Shown: positions 48,420 to 59,582 of the stretch, piece after piece
Layout of the letters: each line of letters starts with the position of its first letter
Numbering within the stretch: the stretch's first letter is position 1
From: Gambelia wislizenii
Taxonomy: Eukaryota > Chordata > Lepidosauria > Squamata > Crotaphytidae
Assembly: GCA_030847615.1 (NCBI GenBank)
Contig: JAUMIR010000005.1
Coordinates: 106,731,116 to 106,795,115 of the forward strand
Reading direction: 5' to 3'
DNA: 64,000 bases
The notes under the pieces: model-generated
The model's database searches: none
What the model saw: only the letters and a program-made list of their open reading frames with translations
What the model was told of the DNA's origin: nothing
Position numbers and translations under genes: made by a program

Positions 48420-49739
48420 CAGTTGTTCCTCCACATTCGCGGTTCTGACACTCACGGTTCTGCCTATTTGTGGAAACACGTCTCCCCCCCCCCCGGGAAG
48501 CATTTTTGGGGTGGAGCCAATCCCGAGGAAAGCTGAGTGAGCGCCCCACATTACTCAACTTTCACCCCTCTCATGAAATGGGCAAAAGCCAAGTGAAGTG
48601 GGGTGCTCAGCCAGAAAACCAAAGGGGTGTTGGTGAGTGAGTGCCTCACTTCAATCGGCTTTCACCCCTTCTGCGTGAGGGGCGAAAGCCAGTTGAAGTG
48701 AGGCACTCACCAAAGCGCTGCCGGTTTGCTGGCTGAGCACCACACTTTACTCAGCTTTCGTCCTTCACACGCAAGGGGCAAAAACCAAGAAAGTGGGGTG
48801 CGCAGCCAGCAAATTGCAGAGGGTTTGGTGAGTGAGTGCCTCACTTCAACCGGCTTTCGCCCCTTCCTTGTGAGGAGCGAAAGCCGACTGAAGTGAGGCA
48901 CTCACTCCCCAAACCGCTTTTACTCGGCTTTCGCCTCTCTCACGGAAGGGACAAAAGCTGAGTAAAGTGGGTCACTCAGCCAGCAAACGAAGGGGGTTTG
49001 GTGAGTAAGCGCCTCGCTTCAATCGGCTTTCACCCCTTCCTTGTGAGGGGCGAAAGCCGGTTGAAGCAAGACACTCACACACCAAACTGCTCCCGGTTTG
49101 CTGCCTGAGCACCCCACTTGACTCGGCTTTCACCCCTCTCTCACGGAAGGGACGAAAGCCAAGTAAAGTGGGTCACTCAGCCAGCAAACTGAAGGGGGTT
49201 TGGTGAGTGAGCGCCTCGCTTCAATAGGCTTTCGCCCCTTCCTTGTGAGGGACGAAAGCCTGTTGAAGCGAGGCACTCACTCACCAAACCGCTGCCAATT
49301 TGCTGGCTGAGTGACCCACTTTACTCAGCTTTTAGCCCTCACATGAAAGGGGCAAAAGCCAGTTGAAATGGGGCGCTCAGCCTCCCCGCTGCTCACCCAC
49401 CACCCCCCCATCCCTTGCCAAGCAGCGATGGGACTTTTTGAGACCCATCGCCGCTTTGGGAGAGCAGGGGGGAGTGGCTGAAAAGCCTACCTGCTGCCTG
49501 CCCGCCATGCCCCTCACCCTTCCCAAAGTGGCGATGGGGCTTCTTGAGCCCTGTCGCAGCTTTGGGGGTGTGAGGGGGTGGCTGAGAAGCAGCTAGGAGG
49601 CTTCAAAACCCCCATAGCCACTTTGGAAGGGAAGGTGGGGGGCTTGGGCGGCTGGGGGGAGGCGTATTTTTATTCACAGTTTTTCCACATTCGCAGGTGT
49701 CTTGCGCCCCTAACCCCCGCGAATGTGGACAGACAACTG
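48420..49739. mobile_element. TA-flanked DNA transposon / large MITE with tandem-inverted core
   Basis: The 1,320-bp element is flanked by TA on both sides (48418-48419 and 49740-49741). Its terminal inverted repeats are CAGTTGTTCCTCCACATTCG at the left and, read in reverse, CAGTTGTCTGTCCACATTCG at the right. TA duplication and CAGT ends fit the Tc1/mariner-pogo (Tigger) superfamily. I see no transposase frame. The interior, about 48,530-49,375, alternates inverted copies of a segment containing ggctttcgcccctt and tggtgagtgagcgcctc. A G/C-rich stretch follows, 49,380-49,680. It sits inside the downstream L1-flanking duplication and is therefore younger than the L1. Confidence 0.8.
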
Positions 49740-49741
49740 TA

Positions 49742-49870
49742 ATCTATTTTGACTAGCTGGACCCAGTGTACCATACACCATTAAAAAACTCCCCCCAAAA
49801 CACCCAGTAGACCTCACAACAACCCTGTAAGGTAGGCTGGTGAATTTAAATTCCTCCTCCCCCTTCTCAG
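49742..49870 (+). repeat. 329-bp duplication, downstream copy, second part (129 bp)
   Basis: It resumes atctattttgactagctgga and ends ccttctcag, matching the rest of the upstream copy to 44234. The two parts total 200 + 129 = 329 bp when the duplicated TA is counted once, exactly the length of the upstream copy. Confidence 0.85.
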
Positions 49871-50296
49871 TATTCCACACTTTTCCTAGGAATTGCTGAG
49901 GGTAACTTGCTCTGTTACCCTGCTGTGGCTGCTGCCAGTTGACTGCCTGGGTCTCATTGCAGTAGCAGCAGGGGCATCCCACCGCCACCAGTCAACTGCT
50001 TGGATCCCATCGCAACCCGTGACTGATGAGTGGTTGAGAGAATGAGAGGAGGGAGGGGCCCTTGTGAGGCGGTGATGCAGATTGAGTGGATTGTAAGATG
50101 GAGAGGGTATTTGCATGTGGGTGGTGATCAGTTGGGTGTGTTTTCTGAGGAGCCAATCAGCACACTGGGAAAGGCAACATACCCAAGAGAATTATAAATA
50201 GATTGTTAGTGGTGCCAAGGTAAAGCTCTTCTTCAGCTTTATTATCTAAGATACTGCCATCTTGGAAGGTGCCAGGAACTCACAGAATTCCTGTGA

Positions 50297-50660
50297 GTTC
50301 AGCAGGAGGTTGGCCACCTAGTCCAACCTCCTGCTATGCAGGAATACACAATTTCAGCACTTCTGAATGATGCCCATCCAATCTCTGCTTAAAGAGCTCC
50401 AAAGAAGGAGAGTCCACTGTTCTCCAAGGCAGTCTACTGCAGTGGTGAGAAGCTCCTACAGTCAAGGAATTCTTCCTAATGTTTAGGTGGAATCTCTTTT
50501 CTTGTACTTTGAATCCATTGATATCTATTGGTATTCTATTATCTGGAGCAGCAGAAAGCAAGCTGGCTCCATCTTCTACATGATATTTCTTCAGATATTT
50601 AAAGATGGCTATCATGTCAACTCTAAGTCTTCTCTTCTCCAAGCTAAACATACTTAGGGA
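50297..50660 (-). mobile_element. CR1 LINE 3' end, longer copy (antisense)
   Basis: Reads cctagtccaacctcctgcta, cccatccaatctctgcttaa, then upstream CR1 sequence (ttcttcctaatgtttaggtg; gatggctatcatgtcaactc). On the minus strand it gives an RRLRVDMIAIFKYLK-like residue, likely the end of the CR1 RT/3' region. Confidence 0.7.
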
Positions 50661-51003
50661 GTGAAGTCATTTCTCATAAACCTTGGTTTCAGACTTTGCT
50701 CAATAGGTGTTCTATGAATGAGCTGTTTCACTACTCCTTCCTAAAAAGAGGTGCTCCCCCATTAACTTATTCTAGGGCCACTTTTGCGCTAGACCAGGTT
50801 TAGCATAATGGCTAAGAGAACAAGATGTTCCAATGTCAACCCAGCAAAAGGAGGGAGGGTCCCAGCACACACCAAAAAGATGCAAAAGGCAGATAGATAT
50901 AAAACTTTTCTATCATATTCATGTTTCAAATCTCACAAGTTAACAAGTTTCCACACCTGCTTGCCCTGATTGGTAATATGTTATATATACTTGATCATGA
51001 TGG

Positions 51004-51022
51004 TGATGATGATGATGATGAT
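51004..51022 (+). repeat. (GAT)n microsatellite
   Basis: About six TGA/GAT units. Confidence 0.85.
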
Positions 51023-51225
51023 AGTGTTAACAACACTATATAATATGCAATAATATGCTATGTAAAATACTAAACAGCATCTGCAGAATCAGGACTGGAA
51101 CAGAAAAATGTAAGAATGTTTAGGAGGCATTTTGTTAATAGTATGCCTGGCGGGCGGGTGCAGGGGAGACCTAACTACACTATAGATTCTAGGTTAATTA
51201 GGTAAAGCATTATTTTTATACCCAC

Positions 51226-51342
51226 AACAAAACATGGACCTGCAGATGTTTTCAGGCAATCTTCTAATAGCCTCATACGGGTTTTCTGGAGCTCTGGGCT
51301 ATCCCATTCTTCTGGTTCTACTCCCCAATACAGATCGATGAC
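51226..51342 (-). CDS. NWD2: NWD2 coding exon (first one visible; N-terminal effector region)
   Basis: This exon encodes 39 residues beginning VIDLYWGVEPEEWDSPE and ending SAGPCFV, the conserved N-terminal segment ahead of the NACHT domain in NWD proteins. It starts right after a ccag acceptor (51346-51343) and ends before a GTGGGT donor (51225-51220); both junctions are phase 0. The next exon opens with GLLGEKYG, so joining them restores the CFVGLLGEKYG block that I recall from vertebrate NWD2. The family protein has roughly 80 residues before VIDLYWG, including a conserved segment ending LEFQ. I could not find that segment between here and the right edge, so the preceding intron is probably longer than 12.6 kb. 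Gene identity is from family recognition; the splice sites are seen directly. Confidence 0.9.
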
Positions 51343-51942
51343 CTGGAAAATCCATAAAATAGCATTATTGTTAATGTGCCTTCTAATATGACATTCTGAT
51401 ACATAACAGTGAAGACAACAGTTTAGAGATCTTGGCACTGTTGGAGTGCTATTGTAGTATAAAAATAGCTGCACCAGAAGTTCAATTTTCTCAGAGGTGT
51501 GTAAGCATGGTCCAGGGCAGCCCATCATTTCATTCTACTCCCTTCTCTCATTTTTCTCTTGGCGGGTGAGGAATGGATCATCACTTGTGCAATAGGTAAA
51601 CTGAAGGCCATGGTCTTTGTTCCACAATTGGTTGTCAGCTGAGGGATTCATTAAATCCAGCCATGTAATAACAACAACTTATTGTTAACTCTTAAAGTAA
51701 CAATATGTTTTTAGAAGGCACAGCCATTATCTACATGCTGTAGGTACACAAGTCAGAGATCCTGCACTGGTGAAAACAACCCTTTGGAATCTACAAAATC
51801 TAGGAGTGTTTTGAGTAGTGAGTGTTGAATGGCTTATATGTTAATATCAATACTATACTTGTCAACATGTACTTCTTTTGGGGATCTGAGGCTGGAGTAT
51901 GTGTCTGTGTGCATTCGTTTCCTCTCAGCATAAATAGACAAT

Positions 51943-52450
51943 GGCCTGAATCTTGTATTAAAAATACTTTAAAATATTTAACTAAGTAACCTCTCCTGGC
52001 CCAACCCCCGCCCCCAACCTGATGGAAACATCAGTCACCCATGCTTCAATCACCAGTGGAATGGGGCTCCTTTCCCCCCTGCAGTTGTTGCCTGTAATGC
52101 CTGATGTAGGGTTTTTTTGGGGGTGGGGGAGTTGCAATCATGGCTATAGTGTTACAATTATGACTAAATGGCAATCATGAATATGGAATGGTTATCTAGA
52201 TTTACTCACCCATAACTGTTTTGTATTCATGATTGTTTAGTCTCAATTGTGACATTATTGCCACGATCTTAACCTCCCACCCCCAAACCTACTTTATTGG
52301 GCATCAGCTGCATGGGGAGAAGGAGGTCCGTTCTGCCAGTGATCAGAGCATGGGTGAATGACGTTTCCTTCAGGTTTAAGGAGGGTTGGGCCAGGAGAGG
52401 TTACTTAATTAAGTATACTTACCTAAGTGGCTAATACAGGATTCTGTCGA
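51943..52450. mobile_element. About 500-bp foldback MITE
   Basis: The arms mirror each other: ggcctgaatcttgtatta against taatacaggattctg; gtaacctctcctggcccaac against ggttgggccaggagaggtta; attcatgattgt near the centre. Decayed half copies lie at 55,220-55,450 and 55,735-55,860. Confidence 0.7.
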
Positions 52451-52880
52451 ATATCATTTAGTAATTACTGTTCTTCACTTGTATGTCTTTTTTACTTTAT
52501 GGGAGGCATGATGTAAATGGGGGTGTCAACTGGGAACAAGTGCATAGTGGGAGTGGACTGTGAGCCCTCTTCCTGAACTGTGGAGATCCAGACTTATTCC
52601 CTGTACACAGCTCTAATTAGCATCAAATCTTCCAACTCCAATTGATAACTATTACAGCAACCATGCTTTAAAATAAAGACAGCTAAATATTCTTACTCTT
52701 CCAGTTCCTTGTGAAGGAATCAGTTCTTCTTTCCTCTATTTTATTTGCCAAACAATTGTTAAAACTTAACTTGTCACCTCATCACCACACCCACAAGTTT
52801 TGCCTTTCTGTGGCCATTCACACAGCCTACAGTCTGTTCCTAGGCACTAGTTTACTCCATAAATCTGAAGAAGTAGACTA

Positions 52881-53100
52881 AGGACTTTTTCAAACGAGGT
52901 AAAAACCTGCCGAGGAAGTCCGGAGAAGAAAGGGATCTTGTAGTACCTTTGAGACTAACTGAGAGAAAGAAATTGTAACATAAGCATATGTAGACATAGG
53001 ACTTTTCAAATGGGGTTAAAAAAAAAAAAAAACACCCAAGGAGGTCGGGAGAAGAATGGGGCTGTCACGCTTACAGAACCCCATTTCAGATGACGCAGTC
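52881..53100. repeat. Two related ends (gacttttcaaa type)
   Basis: aggactttttcaaacgaggt at about 52,881 and taggacttttcaaatggggt at about 52,999 are related, each followed by gagaaga-rich sequence; probably fragments of MITE ends. An A15 run lies at 53,019-53,034. Confidence 0.4.
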
Positions 53101-53261
53101 CTCCTCTGTCCTCCTGACCTTCTCCTGTGCTCATATCTGTCCAGCTATCCAATCAGAAAATGTCTGATAGGTAAAAAAGGCCATACCTCCTTGCTTGTCT
53201 GGCAGCTGGCCCCTAAGTAAAAGATGGGGGAAAATATCAAAGACCTGATTGAAAATTGTCA

Positions 53262-53771
53262 CTATGGAGATTTTCACACAAGCAATATGTTCCGGGGAGA
53301 AGTTGTTATTAGCCACCGGTTCCGTTGCAAAAATGGAACCATGGGTGTGCAAACAGGAGCCCCATTCCTGTTCTGGAATGACAGCCCCGGTGGGAAAGTC
53401 CATGATGCCGAGCACTTCTGGGCATGATCGGGACATCCAGGTAAGTGGCACCCTTTCCCCCCCTGCCCAGGTTACTTGCATTTTTTTCCCTGTGTTTTGG
53501 GGTGTGGTTTTGTGTTTTGATGTTTTGGGGGGTTATGTTTGAATTTGCTGTGCGGCCATTCTCTCACGAGAACGACTGGGATTCCAGCTGGCCGGTCGTA
53601 AAAGTAGCCTTACGACGGTTGCGTTTACAGCCGGCCAGCAAGGTGTGAGGGAGCCTGTTCCTGCAGCGGAATGGAGGTAAGTGTGCGAACTTACCTCCAT
53701 TCCTTTACAGAAACGGGAGAGGGACTTGTGGGACAGAAACGAGGCTTTTGGCCCCACTGTGAAAATTTCTT
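53262..53771. mobile_element. hAT-like element with GGAGATTTTCACAC-type ends
   Basis: About 510 bp, left end gagattttcacacaagca, right end ccccactgtgaaaatttctt. A G/C-rich interior includes ccggccagcaaggtg and its near-inverse agctggccgg. Open frames inside are chance. Confidence 0.55.
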
Positions 53772-54509
53772 ATGTCTCCCAGAGAAGACAAGTTAGTACA
53801 TCAGGGTCACATACTCTGAATACCACTCTCATTTTTGATCCTTAATATGTTGGGTTGTTTTTGGAAGCAATAATGCTGAGGAATCTAAAATGACAGATGG
53901 CTTGCTGTTCAGAATTTGTTTTGTTTCTACATTTCCAATTTGAATAATGTTAATAAGATTCAAGGTAATGTACATGAGGAAAAGCTGCTATGTTTATTTA
54001 AAGAAATTAAATGATGCAGTGTGGTTTCACTTCATATTTTAACTCAGATGGATAGGTTTTACTTTATTGCAAGGCATTATTTTAAGTAATAAAACTCAGT
54101 GAAGTAATTTTGGTTGCTATATTTGGGATGCTACCAGATCACATGTCTTTTCCTGCACCTGAAAATTCTCTAGCTGTCTATACATTAAGGCCCCAATGTG
54201 AAGATCAGCCAAAAAGTCCTCCTGACATGAAATATGATGTACATGGAGTATTTTCAGGGGAGAGAGATAGTACTGAGGGACAGTATGAATAAAGTAGATA
54301 TATGGAAACAAAAGGTAAAGTAGACAGCATGCAGAATGCTGAGGGAAGGGATATGGCAGGTATTATAATCATTTTATCATTTCTTTGGTGCCAGCAATGT
54401 CCTATGAGAAAAGAAGTATAGTACCGTATAAACGCTTCAGGTAGCTCTCTGTTCCAAATGCCTGTGGTGAACCTTCTCCTCTGTCATTCATATGATACTT
54501 TATCTATAT

Positions 54510-54784
54510 ATGGGTCCTCCCCCCCGGTATCGTAGGAACCAATATAAACAATTTCAGTTATCCACAGCTGAAAAAAGAAGGACACATAGCACAGAGTCAT
54601 ACTGGAAAATGCCTAGAGAGGCATCGTCTCTAGGAATCGCTAGGTCCTCCAACACAACTCTATGGTATGTTTGTACAGAAAGTTCTTTATTTTAATAGGG
54701 TTTGCTGCTATTTGTGGTTTCACTTGTAAATGTTAAGTCCAGAAATATATGCCCCACAAATATGGGGTGTGCGTGTGACCTGTA
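54510..54784. mobile_element. MITE, same family as 789-1059
   Basis: The interior closely matches the 789 copy: tggaaaatgcctagagaggc, caactctatggtatgtttgt, and a tttcacttgtaaatgttaag segment. The right end ...gtgacctgta agrees with the family; the left end, tgggtcctccccccc, has decayed. Confidence 0.65.
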
Positions 54785-55219
54785 CACCTCAGAAGAAGCC
54801 CCACTGAACACAAGAAAATCTACACAGGGAGACTGTAACTTAGAGAATAGGACATGCAGTATGAGGCTATGTCTTTCTAGACTCATGCTATACATATTAA
54901 CAGCTGACATGGAGCCACCTCAGTGATGGAAATAGGAGGAAAGGGCACTCTGAACAAAAAGGAACTCTGAACAAAAAGGAACTTGAACAAATGGCTGACA
55001 TAATGTCCTTTATTTGATTGTGAATCTATTCCATTTTTTTAAGAAACGCCACACCTCTACCACATATGATAAAATGTACCGCTTCAGCTCTCGCACATCC
55101 AACATTTTGTCATTCCAGTTTTGTACATTTTATCTAGTTTAGAAGGAGTAAGATCCACATCTGACAAAGTCCTAAGTAGTGATTGTGAATATGAAACAGT
55201 TAGGAAGTAGTAAGTCTAA

Positions 55220-55860
55220 GTAACTGTTTCTTATTCATTATCACTACATAGTCACTATTCTGACAATATTGCCATGATTGTAACTTCCCCCAAACATACT
55301 TTATCATGGATTAGCTGCAATGGAGAAGGAAGTCCATTCTGCTGGTGAGAAGAGTGAATGACAGTTCCATCAGGTTTGTGGGGGAGGGGCCGGGCAGGGG
55401 TGGTCACTTATTTACTTAACTAAGTAGTTTATACAGAATTCTGGCCAATTTTAATAATAAGATCCTAGACCTCCTGGACTGACTCCCCCAATCTTGCTTT
55501 TCTGGACAGCAGCCATTGTGAGAGACAGAGGTCTGCTCTCCTGTCAATTGGGATGCAGCATACTGACATCCCCCCTTCTGCCAGAAATCTCTGGCACAAC
55601 CATCAGAAGCAGGATCCCTGTTGCAATTCCTCCTCGCTGGCAGTGGGGGTGGAAACATCAGTATGCTCTGCCCTGATCAATAGGAGAACAGTCTTCTGTT
55701 GCTGGCAGTGACTGCTGCCCGGTAAAGAAAGATTGGGGTACTTTTACAACCATGGCAATAGCGCCACGATCATGAATACATAGGGACTGTGAATACAAAC
55801 CAGTTACAGATGCATAACTCTACTTTATGCATCTGCTGTGATAATGAATTCCAGCCAAAA
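55220..55860. mobile_element. Decayed relative of the 51943 foldback
   Basis: 55,225-55,450 matches the right half of the 51,943 element (tattgccatgattgtaactt, catactttatcatggattag, ttacttaactaagtagttta). 55,735-55,860 resembles its central arm. The middle, 55,450-55,735, is unassigned. Confidence 0.5.
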
Positions 55861-58400
55861 TTAATAATGCTAAATATGCAAAGATTGTCTTGATGGATCA
55901 GGTGGAGGGTCCATTCAGTCTGGCAATCTAAGCACAGCCAGACAGATACCTCTGGAATCTCCTAAGCAGAGAATGGTGAGGAAGAGGACCCTTTTGCTTC
56001 TCCTCAGCACCTGACATTCCATTTTAGGGAAAAGCAGTTTCCAGTCAAATATTGCGGCTAATAGCAATTGATGGACTAATTTTTCATGATACCCTAATAT
56101 TTATTTTGAAACTTTCTTATTTGCATCGGAAGGATCTGTATAAAAGAAATACTTCTCTCATAGATCTACTTGCTGGACTTCTGCTTGCATGTCACATTAT
56201 GAGAAGCCTCAGTGTGATGTGAACAACCAGGTATGAGATGCAGAAGACTGATGTCTGCATGCTCCCCCTTTCCTCTTATTTGCCCATATAGTTGGGAGGA
56301 AGAGTTCAGAAGTTCTTAATTTACAGTGGTTTATTAGGTTGTCCAAAGTGACAAACTGTGATTAATATTAACTATAGTTTGTTTCAAACATTTTGATGTC
56401 AAACCATAGTTATTGATACTGGCTTGTTTAAACTAACCATAATTCCAAGTGCAACATAGTTGTTGGTTACAGAAAGAAGGAGGGAAAGTGCAAGATCCTA
56501 GGCCTGTGACTCATTCCTGATTTTGCACATCACATTTGCCTATGGTTTTATGTGACAGGTAAACATTGCAGTTTTAATTACTTTGTGTTGGAAAAGAAAG
56601 GATTACACCCATGTATAGCCACTGGATGGAATATTTTCAAATTTCATATGGAGAATGTTTGACATATCTATGCTACAAGCTTATCAATTTTATGGCTTCT
56701 TCAGATAGCTAGAGTAGTGCTTTGGTGGCAGTCATTAAAATTATGTTTTAAAAATCTCTACACAAAATAATTCCCAGAGTTCCTTGAGAATAGGAAATGG
56801 CAGTTTGTCAGTAGCATCAATATGCAACCTATTTATGGGAATGTTTCCTCTGCAGGCAGTAGCTGCTGGAACAGTCAGTATTTGGAACTTCTGTTTGGAA
56901 AGTATGATGATATTTCACCATGGTATTAAACACTGCTACAATTTTTGAGTCCAGAAAGGCAACAATGTCTGAGAGCCTGCAGAGATGGGTGGTACATATA
57001 AATTCTGTAAGACTTCCAGAGCAGTGAAGCAAACAACACATGTAGCTCTATTGTCTGTTTTTTTTTTTTAACATTTTCATTTATAGGGAAACTCTAATCT
57101 TAAAATCAAATTTTAAAAATGTACAACAACTTCTCTTTGGACATTTATTTAACATCAACTATTCAATGACCTTTTAAAAGGAACTTGCAAAAGAAAAGCC
57201 TGGCCTTCAGCACAAGTTGGCATACTGCTGTCCCAGTTCTGGCTTTCATGTGCCAAGTATAATCACATCATTACAATTCAATATTTTTGGATACTGGACT
57301 GAAATAATTTGATGCCTGATTTGTTATGCACACGTACTATTGAATAAAATAAGAAACTTAATCTTACTTGATTTTTTTTACTGTTATTTGTTAAAAATCA
57401 TGCAAAGCTGATGTTTTTATGTCATAGTTCTACAACAACAAAGCCAATAGGAGCAGAAAAGCATTTGGTTCAAGATAATCCATCCCTTAGGGAAGATGAT
57501 CTGAATGTTTTATGTCTCCAAACCAATGACAGGATAGAAGCTGATAAGCACACAGACAACAGACAGACAACAAAATAGTCAAAGGTATCATAGCACAAAT
57601 TGCAAGCAAACACAGCCATACAAAGGGATAAAATATACAGATCTGTTTATGCCAGTGCAGGAAGTGTTGAGACCAGCTCGTTAATTTAGAGTGCCCAATG
57701 TAAGATTATAGAATAGAAGTTGTAGGAATATCATGAAGCTGGTAGGATGGTGATAATTAATGGAACACAGTTATCTCTAAATATAAAATCTACAGAACAG
57801 ACTGCACTGCCAGTCCCATTGCTCTGTATGTTAAAGAGAGCACTGATTGTAATAAATGAGAAGATTTAGGAGGAACACATTAATTAATTAATTACTATGA
57901 TTAGAAGTGCCAGCACAAAAAGTAATATAGTACTGGAGACAAAACATTTGCTTGCTCTGATGGTGATCTTGAGGATGAGAAAGAAATCAGGGAAGCAAGC
58001 AGAAGAGAAAATGCAGTATTAATGCATGATTCCAAATAATCTTAAAGAAACTACATAAATGTATGTTCATATTATGATTTTTTTTTTTTACATAGAATAC
58101 ATAATTGTGCCTCAACAGGAAGGAGGCAACCCCTAGGCAATGCACTAATTCAATTGACATTATTGCTATATCAATCATCTGTCCTGCCTTTGGCCATTGC
58201 AAGGAGCCTCAAACCTTTTCTCAACTATTGAGCTGGGAATGTCCCTGACCTCATATTGCACTTTGGCTGAATGCCTCTGAAGCACACTGAGAGTATAAAG
58301 AAGATTTTTCTCTTTTATTTCTGAGCTTGGAACTGGTGAGAATATGAGATGAAGGGCAGTCTTATTGTTGTGCTATGCTTCAGACTCATTCTAGGCAACC
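55861..58400. other. No gene recognised, probably NWD2 upstream intron
   Basis: A/T-rich sequence. I looked on the minus strand for the missing N-terminal exon (a frame ending in LEFQ followed by a donor) and did not see it. Confidence 0.35.
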
Positions 58401-58407
58401 TTCAGAA

Positions 58408-58434
58408 ATGATGATGATGATGATGATGATGATA
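58408..58434 (+). repeat. (ATG)9 microsatellite at the LINE 3' end
   Basis: Nine ATG units adjoin the 3' end of the antisense L2-like LINE and probably grew from its tail. Confidence 0.9.
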
Positions 58435-59400
58435 ACCTGTCCCCCTCCCCCAAGTTGGAACTCAAAGTGGCTCACAATTTAAAAGAACAATACAATTAAA
58501 AACAGTGACCATTAAAATAGAATTAAACTATTTACAGTATTTAAACAAATCACACTACAGTAAAAGAATAAAATGTAATTTAAAAATATTTTTTAAAGCT
58601 CTTTAAAACAGTTCAGTTAAAAACAATACAGCACCTCTAGTCCGTTCTTTTAAAACTTTCTGTTTTAAAAGCCTGTCTGAATAAAAAAGTTTTAGCCTAC
58701 TGATAGAAGGAAAACAAGGAGGGGACCATTTTGGCCTCCCCGGAAAGGGAGTTCCAGAGTCTAGGGGCAGCTACCGAGAAGGCCCTCACTCACATCCCCA
58801 CCAACCATGCTTTTGATGGTGGTGGGACTAAGAGAAGGGCCTCTCCTGATGATCTCAGAGCTCAGGCTGGCTCATACATGGAGATAAGGTCTGCAAAATT
58901 GCATGGACCTGAGCCATATAGGGCCTTTTTAAGTTATAACCATCACTTTGAATTGTGCCCAGAAACAAACTGGCAGCCAGTGGAGCTGTTTCAACAGGGA
59001 GCATAGTATGGTCTATGTAACCTGTTCCAGTTAACAGTCTGGCTGCAGCTCTTTGGACCAGCTGAAGTTTCCGAACACTTTCCAAAGGCATCCCCAAGTA
59101 CACTGTGTTACAGTAGTGCAAATGGGATGTAACTAAGGCAGGTATCACTGTGGCCAGATCCGGCATCTCAAGAAACAGGCTCAGTTGGCACACAACACTC
59201 CTGGCAACAACAGAAACCTAGGCCTCCAGGTTCAAGCAAGATCCAGGAGTACTCCTAAACTGTGAATCTGTGTTTTCAGGGGGAGTGTAGCTCCATGTAA
59301 CAAGACTGAATCTCTATTCCCTGATCTGCCTTCTGACTGACCAAGAGAACCTCTGTCTTGTTTCAATTTGTTTGCCCTCATCTACTGGGACTGCAGGTGT
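58435..59400 (-). mobile_element. L2/CR1-like LINE, RT C-terminal part and 3' end (antisense)
   Basis: On the minus strand, damaged frames give ENTDSQFRSTPGSCLNLEA, then DLATVIPALVTSHLHYCNTV, YLGMPLESVRKLQLVQRAAA and RLLTG, the hallmark end of an L2-type reverse transcriptase. A degraded version of the terminal RLWNSLP motif and a 3' region follow, ending near 58,435 beside a (GAT)n run. Frameshifts and stops make it a fossil. Confidence 0.8.
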
Positions 59401-59449
59401 CATATGACTCCATTGAATCTGGTGCCATCGATCAAAGAACATGTTTCTT

Positions 59450-59582
59450 ACCTGTAACTGTGGTTCTTTGAGTGGGCTCTGTGCTCACACAAATTGAATT
59501 TTTTTGCACTGGTGCAAAACCCTACTGGAATGTTCTAGAGCTGAGTAGCTTGATGAGAACCCACAGTTACAGGTAAGCAACC
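59450..59582. repeat. Short foldback with CAGGTAAG-bearing arms
   Basis: The arms cttacctgtaactgtgg (from about 59,454) and ccacagttacaggtaag (about 59,560-59,577) are exact inverted copies around about 90 nt. It lies between two parts of the antisense L2-like LINE. Confidence 0.6.

Noticed and set aside
48530..49375. CRISPR-like or satellite array
   Set aside because: Repeats alternate in orientation, have no constant spacer length, and lie within TA-flanked transposon ends in a vertebrate intron.
53532..53760. G/C-rich patch as a second CpG promoter
   Set aside because: It lies inside an element with inverted gattttcacac-type ends and is explained as transposon sequence.
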